DNA from: Paramecium pentaurelia | Taxonomy: Eukaryota; Ciliophora; Oligohymenophorea; Peniculida; Parameciidae | DNA length: 64,000 bases | Direction: 5' to 3' | Assembly: GCA_905183005.1 (NCBI GenBank) | Contig: CAJJDO010000117.1 | Location: 228,826-292,825 of the forward strand | In this document: positions 38,433 through 47,871 of the stretch, in pieces | Layout: each line of letters starts with the position of its first letter | How positions within the stretch are numbered: the first letter of the stretch is position 1 | Notes under the pieces: generated by a model | Seen by the model: the letters and a program-made list of their open reading frames with translations, nothing else | What the model was told of the DNA's origin: nothing | The model's database searches: none | Position numbers and translations under genes: made by a program

Positions 38433-39012
38433 ATGTTAGATGTAATAATGAAAATTAACATAAATAGAAAAAAGACCAGGGCAAGTTCTAAAATTTTCTA
38501 CTTTAATTGAAGGCTTTAATTGATTCATTTTTGGCTCCAAGTCCAGAACCAGAGGAACAACCAAAACCATAAGTCACAAAAGCAAAAAAACAAAAAAAAA
38601 AACAAAAAGATCCTCTTGCTCCTAAAATGCCAAAATCAGCCTTCATTTTTTACTTTTAGGACAAGAAGGAGAGATTTTAATCATAATATCCAAGTCTTTA
38701 TTAAATGTAAAACTAGATTTACAATTTTAAGAGATCACAAAATTGATCGCTAGTGAATGGAAAGATTTGCCAAAGGAAATCCAATAGGTATCTCAACTAA
38801 AAAATAAATAGCAATATCATGTTTAAGCAGAATAAGATAGAAACAGATACTCTTAAGAGCAGGAGTTATATTAATCACAAACAGGGAAATAACCAAATGG
38901 GAAGGGTTAAGCAAAAACAAATAAATCGAGTGCTAAAAAGGAGAAAATTATAAAAACTCTTGATTTAGAAGAAGATAATGATTCTTTTGGTGCAGACATA
39001 GGTCAGGACTGA
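38433..39012 (+). CDS. HMG-box DNA-binding protein
   Basis: Introns 38442-38467, 38694-38716 and 38788-38811 give 169 codons. The start lies in a three-codon first exon (Met-Leu-Asp). A Lys/Gln-rich leader (KAKKQKKKQKDPLAPK) precedes one HMG box: MPKSAFIFYFQDKKERF, LQFQEITKLIASEWKDLPKE and QYHVQAEQDRNRYSQEQELY. The box spacing from WKDL to QY is right only when the 24-nt third intron is removed, since retention would insert eight residues. The tail is Lys-rich and then acidic. HMGB-type proteins bend DNA and sit in chromatin, with a nuclear role likely. Confidence 0.85.
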
Positions 39013-39222
39013 TATCTATATAAGAATATTTTAAAATAATATTGATCTAAATATTTGAAGGAAATAGTCAATTTTTTATTAAATACTAATTGTCTAATAA
39101 ATTATAAAGATATTGGTATGTTTAAATCAACTTATTTTTTTATTTATTACTTAAACAACTTTATAATTATCATTCCATTATATTATTTTTTTGAATTTTT
39201 AAAAATCTTTATCAAAATTCAG

Positions 39223-40276
39223 ATGGACGTAAAGATAGGAAGATCGTTTAAATTAACAAAGAAATTGGGTTCAGGTGCTTTTGGAGAAATATTTCATGGA
39301 ATCAATCTAAAAACAAACATGGAGGTGGCAGTTAAACTTGAGCCTGTAAACACTAAGCATCCATAACTGTTTTATGAAGGAAAATTATACTAATACTTGC
39401 TACAAGAACCCTCAGTTATTGATAAAGGAATTCCAAATGTTTACTATTGTGCAACAGAAGGTATTTATTTTTAGTATATTTAAGGTGAATACAATATCAT
39501 GGTTATGGATCTCTTAGGGCCATCTTTAGAAGATCTATTCAATTTATGCGGCAGAAAGTTTTCACTAAAGTCAGTATTAATGTTAGCTGATCAAATGATT
39601 TAAAGGATTGAATATGTTCATTCAAGACACTTTTTACATAGAGATATTAAACCAGACAACTTTCTAATTGGAACAGGCAAAAGGTAAAATATATTTAAAT
39701 TTAAATAGAGCTCATAAGGTGTATATCATCGATTTCGGATTAGCAAAGAGATATATATAAAAAGATGGAAAACACATTCCCTATAAAGAGGGCAAGAATT
39801 TAACAGGAACAGCCCGTTATGCTTCAATCAATACTCATCTTGGCATAGAACAAGTAAAAAATGCATTTAAACTTTAGGGAAGAAGAGATGATCTTGAATC
39901 ATTAGGCTACGTTATGATGTACTTTTTAAGAGGATCTCTCCCATGGTAAAACCTTAAGGCTTCTAACAAAAAAGATAAATATGAAAAGATTATGGAGAAG
40001 AAGATTTCAACATCAATAGAAACATTATGCAAAGGATTTCCATAAGAATTAGCTACTTACTTAACATATGTAAGAAATCTGAGATTTGATGAAAAACCAG
40101 ATTACAGCTACTTAAGAACTTTATTAAAGGACTTATTTACCAAGAGTGGATTTGAGATGGACTATATTTATGATTGGAATCTGATTTAGAAAACAGATGG
40201 TGCTCCTGGATAAACTACAAACAATTCATAACCATAATAGCCGGCAATCGGTTAAGTACCCGCCAAATAAGGTTGA
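39223..40276 (+). CDS. Casein kinase I
   Basis: Introns 39461-39484, 39684-39708 and 39854-39877 give 327 codons. The kinase starts MDVKIGRSFKLTKKLGSGAF and contains VAVKLEPV, GPSLEDLFNLCGRKF, HRDIKPDNFLIG, IIDFGLAKRY and the CK1-specific TARYASINTHLGIEQGRRDD (in place of APE). LESLGYVMMYFLRGSLPWQ and FDYIYDWN-like FEMDYIYDWN follow. All catalytic residues are present. The Gln/Pro-rich tail is short. CK1 phosphorylates acidic or primed Ser/Thr sites in many pathways. An earlier in-frame Met at 39055 would add a hydrophobic leader unlike the family, so 39223 is preferred. The two 24-nt introns lack in-frame TGA. Confidence 0.95.
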
Positions 40277-40359
40277 TTATCAACCTTAAAGATTATTATA
40301 TATATATATATATAAAAATATTATAAAAGAAATAATCAATAATAATCTGTTCATTTTAT

Positions 40360-40685
40360 ATGATAAATTTCAGAGCATTAAGGAATGATATATTATATTT
40401 AAAACTATTAAATGAGAATAAAATAATAGAGCTTATTTTAGATATGATTTTTATTATATATTGTAATTTCCAAGATACTATAATTTATGATTAAAATGCA
40501 ATCATTATTAGTATAATATTTATGTTCTTAAAGTTTTTAATTTAGAATAGGGTAATTATAAATAACAATTTTAATTCTATAATGAATTTAGAATTTATGA
40601 TCTACTTTATAATGAAAACCCATATATAGTTATAGTTATACATAATGATGTAGATTAAGAAAAATTAGACATAAAGTATCATTGA
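40360..40685 (+). CDS. Small hypothetical protein
   Basis: A 23-nt intron (40511-40533) joins two frames into 101 codons. The first exon reads MINFRALRNDILYLKLLNEN and continues hydrophobic. The second has a protein-like end (NEFRIYDLLYNENPYIVIVI, then HNDVDQEKLDIKYH). The change of frame exactly at a canonical tiny intron supports a gene. No family recognised. Confidence 0.5.
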
Positions 40686-40995
40686 ATTTTATCATAATAA
40701 ATTGCAATATTTCAATTTATTATTAATTTTCCAAAACTATATTATTATGATAAAAATTGATAATTTTCATTTTCAATATGTATATAAGATGTACTGATAT
40801 TTTATCAATTTATGAACTACTCTTTTTTTCTTTATTAAATGTAATTCCTATTCTGATATTAATTATTAGAATCATATACTAATTTTCACATTTAGATTTT
40901 TGATTCACAGATATAATATTAATTTTATTATCTGAAATCAATCATATTAACTTGAGTGAATGGTAATAAATATATATATATAATAATTTTATATT
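40686..40995. other. Intergenic spacer upstream of mago
   Basis: About 310 nt of AT-rich sequence, with a short TA repeat just before the mago start. No gene seen. Confidence 0.5.
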
Positions 40996-41526
40996 ATGCA
41001 AGTTAATTCAAATGAAGAGTTTTATCTCAGATATTAGTATAAATTAATATTTACTTTAGTGTGGGACATAAGGGTGTTTATGGACATGAATTTCTTGAAT
41101 TTGAATTTAGAAATGATGGTCGATTGAGATATGCAAACAACTCAAATTATAAATAAGATGTTTTAATTAGAAAGGAATGTTATGTTTCAGAAGCGGTAAT
41201 AGTAGAGATTAAACGTATCATTGAAGATTCAGAAATTATAAAGTATGATAATGCAATAAAAATTTCAGAGAAAATGATTCTAAATGGCCTGCACCTGATA
41301 AAATAGGGAGATAAGAATTAGAAATTAAACTAGGAAACAATCATATTTCATTTACTACATCCAAATTAGGATCAATATAAGATGTACAAAATAGCTAAGA
41401 TCCTGATGGGTTGAGAGTGTTTTTCTACTTGGTATAAGATTTAAAATGCTTTGTATTTTCTTTAATCAGCCTCCATTTTAGAGTATTATTCTAGCTTAAT
41501 ATTATTAGATAAAGCCAGTCAATTGA
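40996..41526 (+). CDS. MAGOH: Mago nashi, exon junction complex core
   Basis: Introns 41037-41059, 41243-41268 and 41483-41508 give 152 codons, the family's normal size. Signature stretches are FYLRYYVGHKGVYGHEFLEF (spliced), LRYANNSNYK, LKRI-type VEIKRIIEDSEI, WPAPDKIGRQELEI, HISFTTSKLGSI, DPDGLRVFFYLVQDLKCFV and the end LHFRIKPVN. Mago binds Y14 in the exon junction complex deposited on spliced mRNA and links splicing to localisation and decay. The final intron splits the conserved C-terminal strand, so three tiny introns lie in a 456-nt coding sequence. Gln replaces residues at TAA/TAG codons such as in NYKQDVLIRK. Confidence 0.97.
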
Positions 41527-41571
41527 GCATTATTGTATATTATATATATATATAATATAAGTTAATAATAA

Positions 41572-41651
41572 AAAAAATGATCAGAGATTGTTCACACTTA
41601 ACAAATCAGCATGACTAAACTAAGTCCGCCCGTTACTTTGTCATCATTTAA
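41572..41651 (-). ncRNA. Candidate C/D box snoRNA 1
   Basis: Read on the minus strand, a C box ATGATGA (41641-41647) lies near one end and a D box CTGA (41581-41584) near the other. The flanks AAATGA and TCATTT (41644-41649 and 41575-41580) can pair as the terminal stem. An internal CTGA (41606-41609) can serve as D' box. The block is far richer in G/C than its surroundings (it includes ACGGGCGGAC). Guides would be the bases 5' of D (GTTAAGTGTGAACAATCT) and D'. Target sites were not identified. Confidence 0.6.
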
Positions 41652-41663
41652 TAATAATTTTAA

Positions 41664-41735
41664 TATCCATTCAGGTGAATGTAGGAGTATAATCATGAGA
41701 TCATAACCCAGTGCTTGTTTTCATCATTAAATAAT
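41664..41735 (-). ncRNA. Candidate C/D box snoRNA 2
   Basis: Next to snoRNA 1 and on the same strand: C box ATGATGA (41721-41727) and D box CTGA (41671-41674), with a G/C-richer body (AAGCACTGGGTTATGATC). The terminal stem is weaker (TTTAAT with ATTAAA a few bases outside). The guide upstream of the D box would be ATTATACTCCTACATTCAC. The boxes and the tandem arrangement support the call; targets unknown. Confidence 0.5.
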
Positions 41736-42162
41736 TAATTAAATAAATTAATGAAATAATTTGTTTAAAAATTATGGTTATGATCATTAAATAAAATAAT
41801 TTTTTAGAATATAAATTTTTAATAATCATATATGATTTATGAATATAAAAATAGAATAGTTTGCAAATTTATGTTTTGAAAAAAGGATTCTATTATTTTT
41901 TAAATAAAAATAAAGATTGATAAAAAAGATCATTAAATGAAAATTTTAATTGAGAGTGTACACATAATTTTATCTCTCTTTAAAATGAATAGAAATCTAT
42001 AATAGATATAATTTAACCTATAATATATTAATATTTAGAAACAAAATGGGAATTATTATAAAGTCTAATGATTGAATTAGAAATCTAATTTAGTGATTAT
42101 ATATTATCTATATGTTTTTTGTCAATAAGAAGATTTGTAATTTAGATTTTAATATTATATTA
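41736..42162. other. Intergenic spacer
   Basis: About 430 nt of very AT-rich sequence between the snoRNA pair and PRKRIP1. It may hold the promoter of the snoRNA pair. Nothing else seen. Confidence 0.5.
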
Positions 42163-42683
42163 TCATTCATCATCAGAATTTTATGATTATTGTACTTTTT
42201 TTTCTTCATCCTTTTTTACGCATTCTTCTTCTTTTTATTCCTAATTTTCTTAGTTTTATTATTATTTATTTTATTGTTATTATTATAAAAATTTTTCAAG
42301 AAAGGATCCATCATTCTCAAATTTATTTAATTATAATGCTTCTCTTTCTATTTTTTTTAATTCTTTTTTCATTTTCAATTTTAATTTTTCTTAAACTCTT
42401 TTATTATGTTTCTTATTTGTAATTTCTTGACTTTGCATAAATTTCTCTTCTCTTGTTTATTGAAATTCTTCATGTTCTAATCTCTATAATAATTAATTTT
42501 TTTATATACTTCATAATTGATTTCTTCTTCTTCTCTTTACCTTAAAGTTTCAGCCCTTTTAAATCTTCTATATGCATGTAAATCTCCACTACCTGCTGCT
42601 GCTGTTGCACTCTTAGTAATTGTTGTTCTTTCAACCCAAATAGAAGGTCTTTTACTAATTTCATCGCAAAATGAATTATACAT
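42163..42683 (-). CDS. PRKRIP1: PRKRIP1 homologue (DUF1168), spliceosomal protein
   Basis: One 26-nt intron (42484-42509) gives 165 codons. The N-terminal core is diagnostic: KRPSIWVERTTI, KSATAAAGSGDLHAYRRFKR and AETLRQREEEE, matching the family's AGAGSGEFHVYRHLRRRE. A long basic coiled-coil helix follows (EEKFMQSQEITNKKHNKRVQ, KLKLKMKKELKKIEREA) and ends in a poly-Gln and acidic tail. In humans PRKRIP1 lies across U2 snRNP and step II factors in the catalytic spliceosome and also inhibits PKR. In an organism that splices very small introns its presence is notable. The opposite strand shows long but spurious frames. Confidence 0.88.
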
Positions 42684-42841
42684 TAATAAAAATAATATTA
42701 AACACTATGATATTAATATGTTAAATTTCTGTTATTTTTAAGAGTTCTATATATTTTTTACTAAAGAATGTTATATTTTATCAGAATCTTTATAATTATA
42801 AATTTCTACTTCTTTTAGAACTTAATTAATTAACAATTTAT

Positions 42842-43759
42842 ATGGAAAAAAACAAATTTTTGAGGATCTTACAAATTATTTTCTCTTCCCTTTGGATCAT
42901 GATCAAAAAATTAATATTTAACAAGTTACCATTACTATTCTTTATAATTGCCTTTTGCTTTATGTATTTCTTTGCAAACATAAAATCTGCTGATTCAACA
43001 ATATTACAACTTATGGAGAGAGTTCCTTATGGAATTGATTAAATGGTTATATTTTATGAACGTCAATAAATTGATTAAAAAAATTTGAAATATCAGATGA
43101 TATTGAAGGAAAAAATAATCAAAGTTGAAAGAAATTGTTAATCTTTATTTAAATGTTTTCCATCAGGAATTTTAACTCCACTTTCATGGATTATAGGAGG
43201 AGTTGCTGTAAGACATGAATATATTTTACTTGAAACAATCAATCATTTAGTAACTCTAGAATTGAAATAGAATAAAGGAGATTATTATGTAGATATGTAA
43301 ATATATGATTACGATAAAAAGTTTGCTTAATATCTTAATAAAGAAAGAGAATGGAATCGTTAATTAGATGTTTTGACATCTGAAGAAATAGGTGATTTAG
43401 ATTTGTTATAAATCCATAAATTTATAGGGATTGTTTTAGTATGTTGGAAAAGCATAAATATGTTTAAAAAAGGGAAATATGAAGTTTTATTTAAAAATTG
43501 TAAGAATTTAAGTAGAGCTATATGTTATTTTTGTACTAAAGATCCAAATATTGATTCCATAATGTAAAGTATACTTGGATTATATACAGATTGGTTATGT
43601 GATAATATTAAACGAACTGAAATATAATGGATTCTAGATTACTTTTATAACTAAACAATATCATCTGTCACAAAAATAAGAACTATAATGTAAGAAATCC
43701 ACAAACTTAGATCAAGAAAGGAAGAAGAAGACGAAGTTCTTAATTGGAATATAATCTGA
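42842..43759 (+). CDS. Single-pass membrane protein, unknown family
   Basis: An intronless 305-residue frame. A basic N-terminus is followed by one helix (LPLLFFIIAFCFMYFFA, residues ~29-46). The remaining ~255 residues are soluble and helical with many Cys (CQSLFKCFPSGILTP, FKNCKNLSRAICYFCTKDP) and Trp. The topology is uncertain; with a positively charged leader an N-in orientation is likely. The TM helix followed by a helical domain does not match a family I know. The frame is well beyond chance length. Confidence 0.65.
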
Positions 43760-44017
43760 AATTCTTATTTATAATAATATCTTTTCATTCTTATATCAAA
43801 ATCTAATTATTTGTAATTCCTTAATATACACATTAAATTTAGAATATTCATATACAATTTAATTATCTATTTATTATATAATATAGTATTGTTCTTAATT
43901 TTTAAGTTAATAATCTAAATTATTAAATAATAATCTAAATAAGTACTTTAGATTTTCTATAGAATATGATTATCAAGAGCTTATAATTATTCATTTATTG
44001 TTTAAGTTTTGAGTTAA

Positions 44018-44088
44018 GGCAAATGGCGTAGATGGTTATCGCGCTGCATTTACACTGCAGAGGTCCCGAGATCGATACTCGGTTTGCC
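44018..44088 (+). tRNA. tRNA-Val (anticodon TAC)
   Basis: The cloverleaf is visible: acceptor GGCAAAT pairs with GTTTGCC (last pair T-G), anticodon stem CTGCA/TGCAG with loop TTTACAC giving anticodon TAC, and T stem CCGAG/CTCGG with loop ATCGATA. No intron. The T loop begins A rather than the usual TT, which is slightly odd. T-rich runs follow within 20 nt and can serve as Pol III terminator. Reads codon GTA. Confidence 0.93.
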
Positions 44089-44484
44089 TATATTTTTATT
44101 TTTTAATTAAATTTGAAATGATATTAAAATAAATAATTATCTCAATTATAAAATTAATTAAAGAGTATATTAATTAAAACTTATAACTTATTATTTATTA
44201 TGATGATGTAAAATATATCTTGGATTTCTTTTATGTAAAATATTGGTTTATTATTATTGAGTCTTTTTTTAAATAATTATTATTAGAAATACTTATATCA
44301 AATTTCTTTATTTATGGTAACCATATACTATGATTTATAATATATATTTAAATAATAAATATATATTAATATTTTTATTTTAGAATTGATCAATAAAGAA
44401 TATGATCTCAGATATTTATTTAAGTTTAAAAGAGAATATTATACTATATAATTGATATTATAGATTAATTCTATTATTTATAAT
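44089..44484. other. Intergenic spacer after tRNA
   Basis: About 400 nt of AT-rich spacer. Its first bases hold the Pol III T-run terminator. Nothing else seen. Confidence 0.5.
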
Positions 44485-46660
44485 TCAACTTATTATTTAA
44501 TTTGATGTTGAAACTATAAAATCTCTTACTCCCCAATATTCTATTAATAAATTATTATTATATACCATCTCCACTTCCTGATTCAATATTAAATATTAAA
44601 GTAAATTCAGATTAAGCATGACTTACATATAAATCTATCTCGACAACTTAATAAGTAGCCCCACCAGCAGAACAAAGTTGGGATGCATAATTTGTTTAAA
44701 GAACTTTCTGTCTCCAAACTTCTACATTATCAAGAGTGATAACCAGATATTCTGTGTTTATCCAATTACTAAGGAAATATATATTCATCTGAATTCTCAA
44801 TGACAAATGTGTTGGTAATGATTTATACAAGGCTCTAACTTGTTAAGCTTTACTAATAACATTATAACCTCCTAGGATTTCCTTAGTATTACAAGTTGTA
44901 GCTTAGATACTATATGTTATAAGTTGCCATTTCTCATTATCTGTAAGAGTATCTTAAGCAAAATCAATATCAACTAAAGAATAGACTGTTGCACATGTGC
45001 CTGAATCAGTACAGATTTCACAATCACAATTACCTGTGTATATTTCAAATTTATTAAATCCTTATAAGAAATTTCCACCTGTATAAGTACGTCCTTTAAA
45101 TGAGATTCTAGTTAATAATGAAGTATGATCCACTTCAACTGCATAAAGAGTGTATTCTTCATATTTATCACCTGAGGCAGATCCTGCACAATTAACATCA
45201 TTTGAACTATATCCAATTTAAATTGTATCTGCTAGATTGTCATCTACATATAAAAGGACATCATTTTATTTAGATTGAGAATACATATAAAATATCATTT
45301 TAAGTGTCTTATGAATATTTAAAGTAAAATCTTTATACAATGTATCATACAAAGCCATATATTAAATGGGAACTGATGCTTCTGTACATTTAGGTACAGA
45401 GATTCTAGGTGTTGCAGAGAATGATTAATAAGATGACCATTCAGATGGAAGACTACTTGAAAAAGAAGCTACTAAATCTGAAACACTTTATTAAAAGTCC
45501 ATTATATCAGGATTTGTAACAATTTCAGTTGGACTATTAATACACAACATTGTTTAATCTTCACAAAGTAAAGCATATATATAAAAATCTCTTATTCCAT
45601 AATATTCTCCTGCAGCTGAATCAGAATAAAACTAAAATGTTATTAATTGTGAATTAGATTCAAATTCAATATCAACATTAACATATTCTTCATTTGATCC
45701 AAGTGAACATATATTTAATGTTTTAGTTTTAGTTTAGTCAAAGTTCCATATATTATCACCATTTGCATAAAGAGCATGAGAAATAGAAGTGCTAATAGCA
45801 TCAATTTTCCAAAATTGAAATTTAACTTTTACTTTATAAAATGTAGTTGGCAAATAAAATTTCTTAAAGATAGAAACACCTGTTGGAAAATAACCAAACA
45901 TCAAAATCTCTATGTTATTAATTCAATTGATTACTATCACAAAACAATTATTATACAACAGAATCTTATACAACCCATCCTTGATTTGTTGTAAATGTAC
46001 TTGTAGCAAAATTAGAGGTTTACAATTAATATTTTGGACATGTATCCAATGTATCTGAGTAACTACATAAATCACATCCAACTGGACATGTGATTGCTTA
46101 TATATCAATATCTCTTACTCCCCATGATTCCTAATAATTAAAACATTAAAAATACATTGTTATTTGCTTCATCCAAAGTAGATGTAATTTCTATTATAAT
46201 AGATGGAGCTGAATGGAAAAAAAAGATTTCTTAAAATAAAAATTAAGCAAAATTGCTAGTCAAACCAGAATGTACTAATTATTTATTTACCACTACTCCA
46301 TCAGCCTTAACGATAATATATTCACTTTCCCATTTATTGATCCTATTTTATTTTTTAACTAATCTTACGCCCATATTCTGAGTTTCATTCTTATTGTATG
46401 ATGAGGTTAAGGGATCTCCAATAATTTGTAAATAGTTGTTCCAACTGCAAAACCGTTTTTTCCTCCAAAAACTGATTTACCCATTTGTGTATCATAAATA
46501 GCTGATGATCCAATTATTCCCCATCCTTTTTTAAATTATTTATTAATATACCTTGACTTGATGAAAATGTAGTCTCTGTAAAAAATGTTCCAATTTATTA
46601 AGAAGCCTAGTAGCTATTCAAAATAAAAAGACTTGATATCAATAAGATAATTTTAATCAT
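44485..46660 (-). CDS. Secreted WGIRD-repeat surface protein, copy D
   Basis: Five introns (46526-46551, 46343-46368, 46131-46155, 45910-45934, 44541-44565) give 683 codons. Signal peptide MIKIILLISSLFILNSYQ. Repeats close at SWGVRDIDIQ near residue 153, YYGIRDFYIY near 316, a diverged GFNKFEIYTG near 498 and YWGVRDFIVS near 666. Cys pairs follow each (CPVGCDLC, LCEDQTMLC, NCDCEICTDSGTC). It is the most diverged of the four copies and has two more introns. Together with A-C and the remnant beside it, it marks a local family expansion over about 20 kb. Confidence 0.78.
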
Positions 46661-46746
46661 ATTTTTATATAAACACTGTTTTTTTTTCATAATTACTTTG
46701 CATAAATAATATTTATTAATAATAAATAAATAATAAAATTCTCATA

Positions 46747-47690
46747 ATGAAAGTTTAGAGAATTCAAGTTCATTCAAATGAAAGCAATATTAATCAGAGA
46801 GACTCAAATTAACAGGTTTACTTATGAGTTCGCTTGGATCTTAAAATTATATTGTATTTTTATACTTTTCTTTTAAATTAGAAGGTAATATTGAATTTCT
46901 ATTCCTTAAGCGATTTTATTTACATCTATATATATATTAGTGTAAAAGACTTTCGAGTTATTATTAATATCTTTATTTTTTTTTAATCTTTTTTGAATTT
47001 AATTATAATTGCTCATTAGGATAGCCACAGAAGTCTTGGAATCTGCTTTCAAAATTATTGAAATTTTTCTTTATTCCCATTTATTTTCTATGATAACATA
47101 TATTTTATACTTATAATAATGGATTTATCATCCTTCCAATTTAAAATTCGATTTGGACCCTTCTCCCATTAAATAAAACTATGAGTTTAAAGAAAGTAGT
47201 CTCCAATTACATATTTATATTCAAAAGGATTTTGATTTACATCAATTGATAATTACCAGAGAGAATCCTAAAACTTTTACTGAAATATTTTACTTTAGCA
47301 CAAATCATACGACACATTTTATCAACTACCCAGTCACATTAAGAATTTGCTAGATATATAGCCTATCCATAATTTAGAGTGATTTCTATATTGAATTCAA
47401 TAATAGGCATAAGAAAATAAGTTATTTATAAATTTAATTAAGAGGGATTATGAATTTAAAATCAATTTGATCCTACTTTTAACTTGAATTAATAAACTAA
47501 GCATAGAAGATTAATTAATTTAAATCTCATTTATATAGATAATATTATCTAATTGTAGAAATCTTTCATTAATCTTATATGGTTGAGAGAATATGATGGG
47601 TTAGTTATTCTTTTCTGTATCGATAAATGGAGAATCTCGAATTTCTTACTAAAATAATTGATAGATAATTAAATGCAATAATTTTAATTC
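46747..47690 (-). pseudogene. Decayed WGIRD-repeat gene fragment
   Basis: Family-like phrases are scattered over different frames: EIRDSPFIDTEKNNQPIIF, LQLDNIIYINEIQINQSS, GDYFLQTHSFI and ILNWKDDKSIII. There are in-frame TGAs and no complete reading frame. The region directly precedes copy D on the same strand, as expected for an inactive tandem copy. A separate ~210-codon frame open to TGA 46747 is probably fortuitous. Confidence 0.4.
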
Positions 47691-47871
47691 ATTAATTAAA
47701 AATTTAATATTTTAACAATATATTTTATAATATTCATAAAAATTAATAAATAAATTAATAAATAAATTAAAATTGTTTGACATTTTATATAATAATTATA
47801 TATTCCAAACATGTAGAATTTTATTCTTATTTTTTTATAATAAAATGTAAAAATTAACATAGAGTCATTAG

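Noticed and set aside
39055..39222. N-terminal extension of casein kinase I from an upstream Met
   Set aside because: The extension is Phe/Ile/Tyr-rich low-complexity sequence not seen in the CK1 family, which begins just before the glycine loop.
41572..41735. Telomerase RNA, U3 or another snRNA
   Set aside because: No telomeric template, no U3 box A/hinge or Sm-site context was seen. C and D boxes with a short stem fit better.
42183..42741. Long hydrophobic plus-strand frames opposite PRKRIP1
   Set aside because: They are the antisense of a Lys/Gln/Glu-rich coding sequence, which always reads as Phe/Leu/Ile-rich. The minus strand carries the recognisable protein.
46747..47380. A 210-codon gene antisense or sense to the family remnant
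   Set aside because: No start, highly basic composition and overlap with WGIRD-like text in other frames make chance openness more likely.
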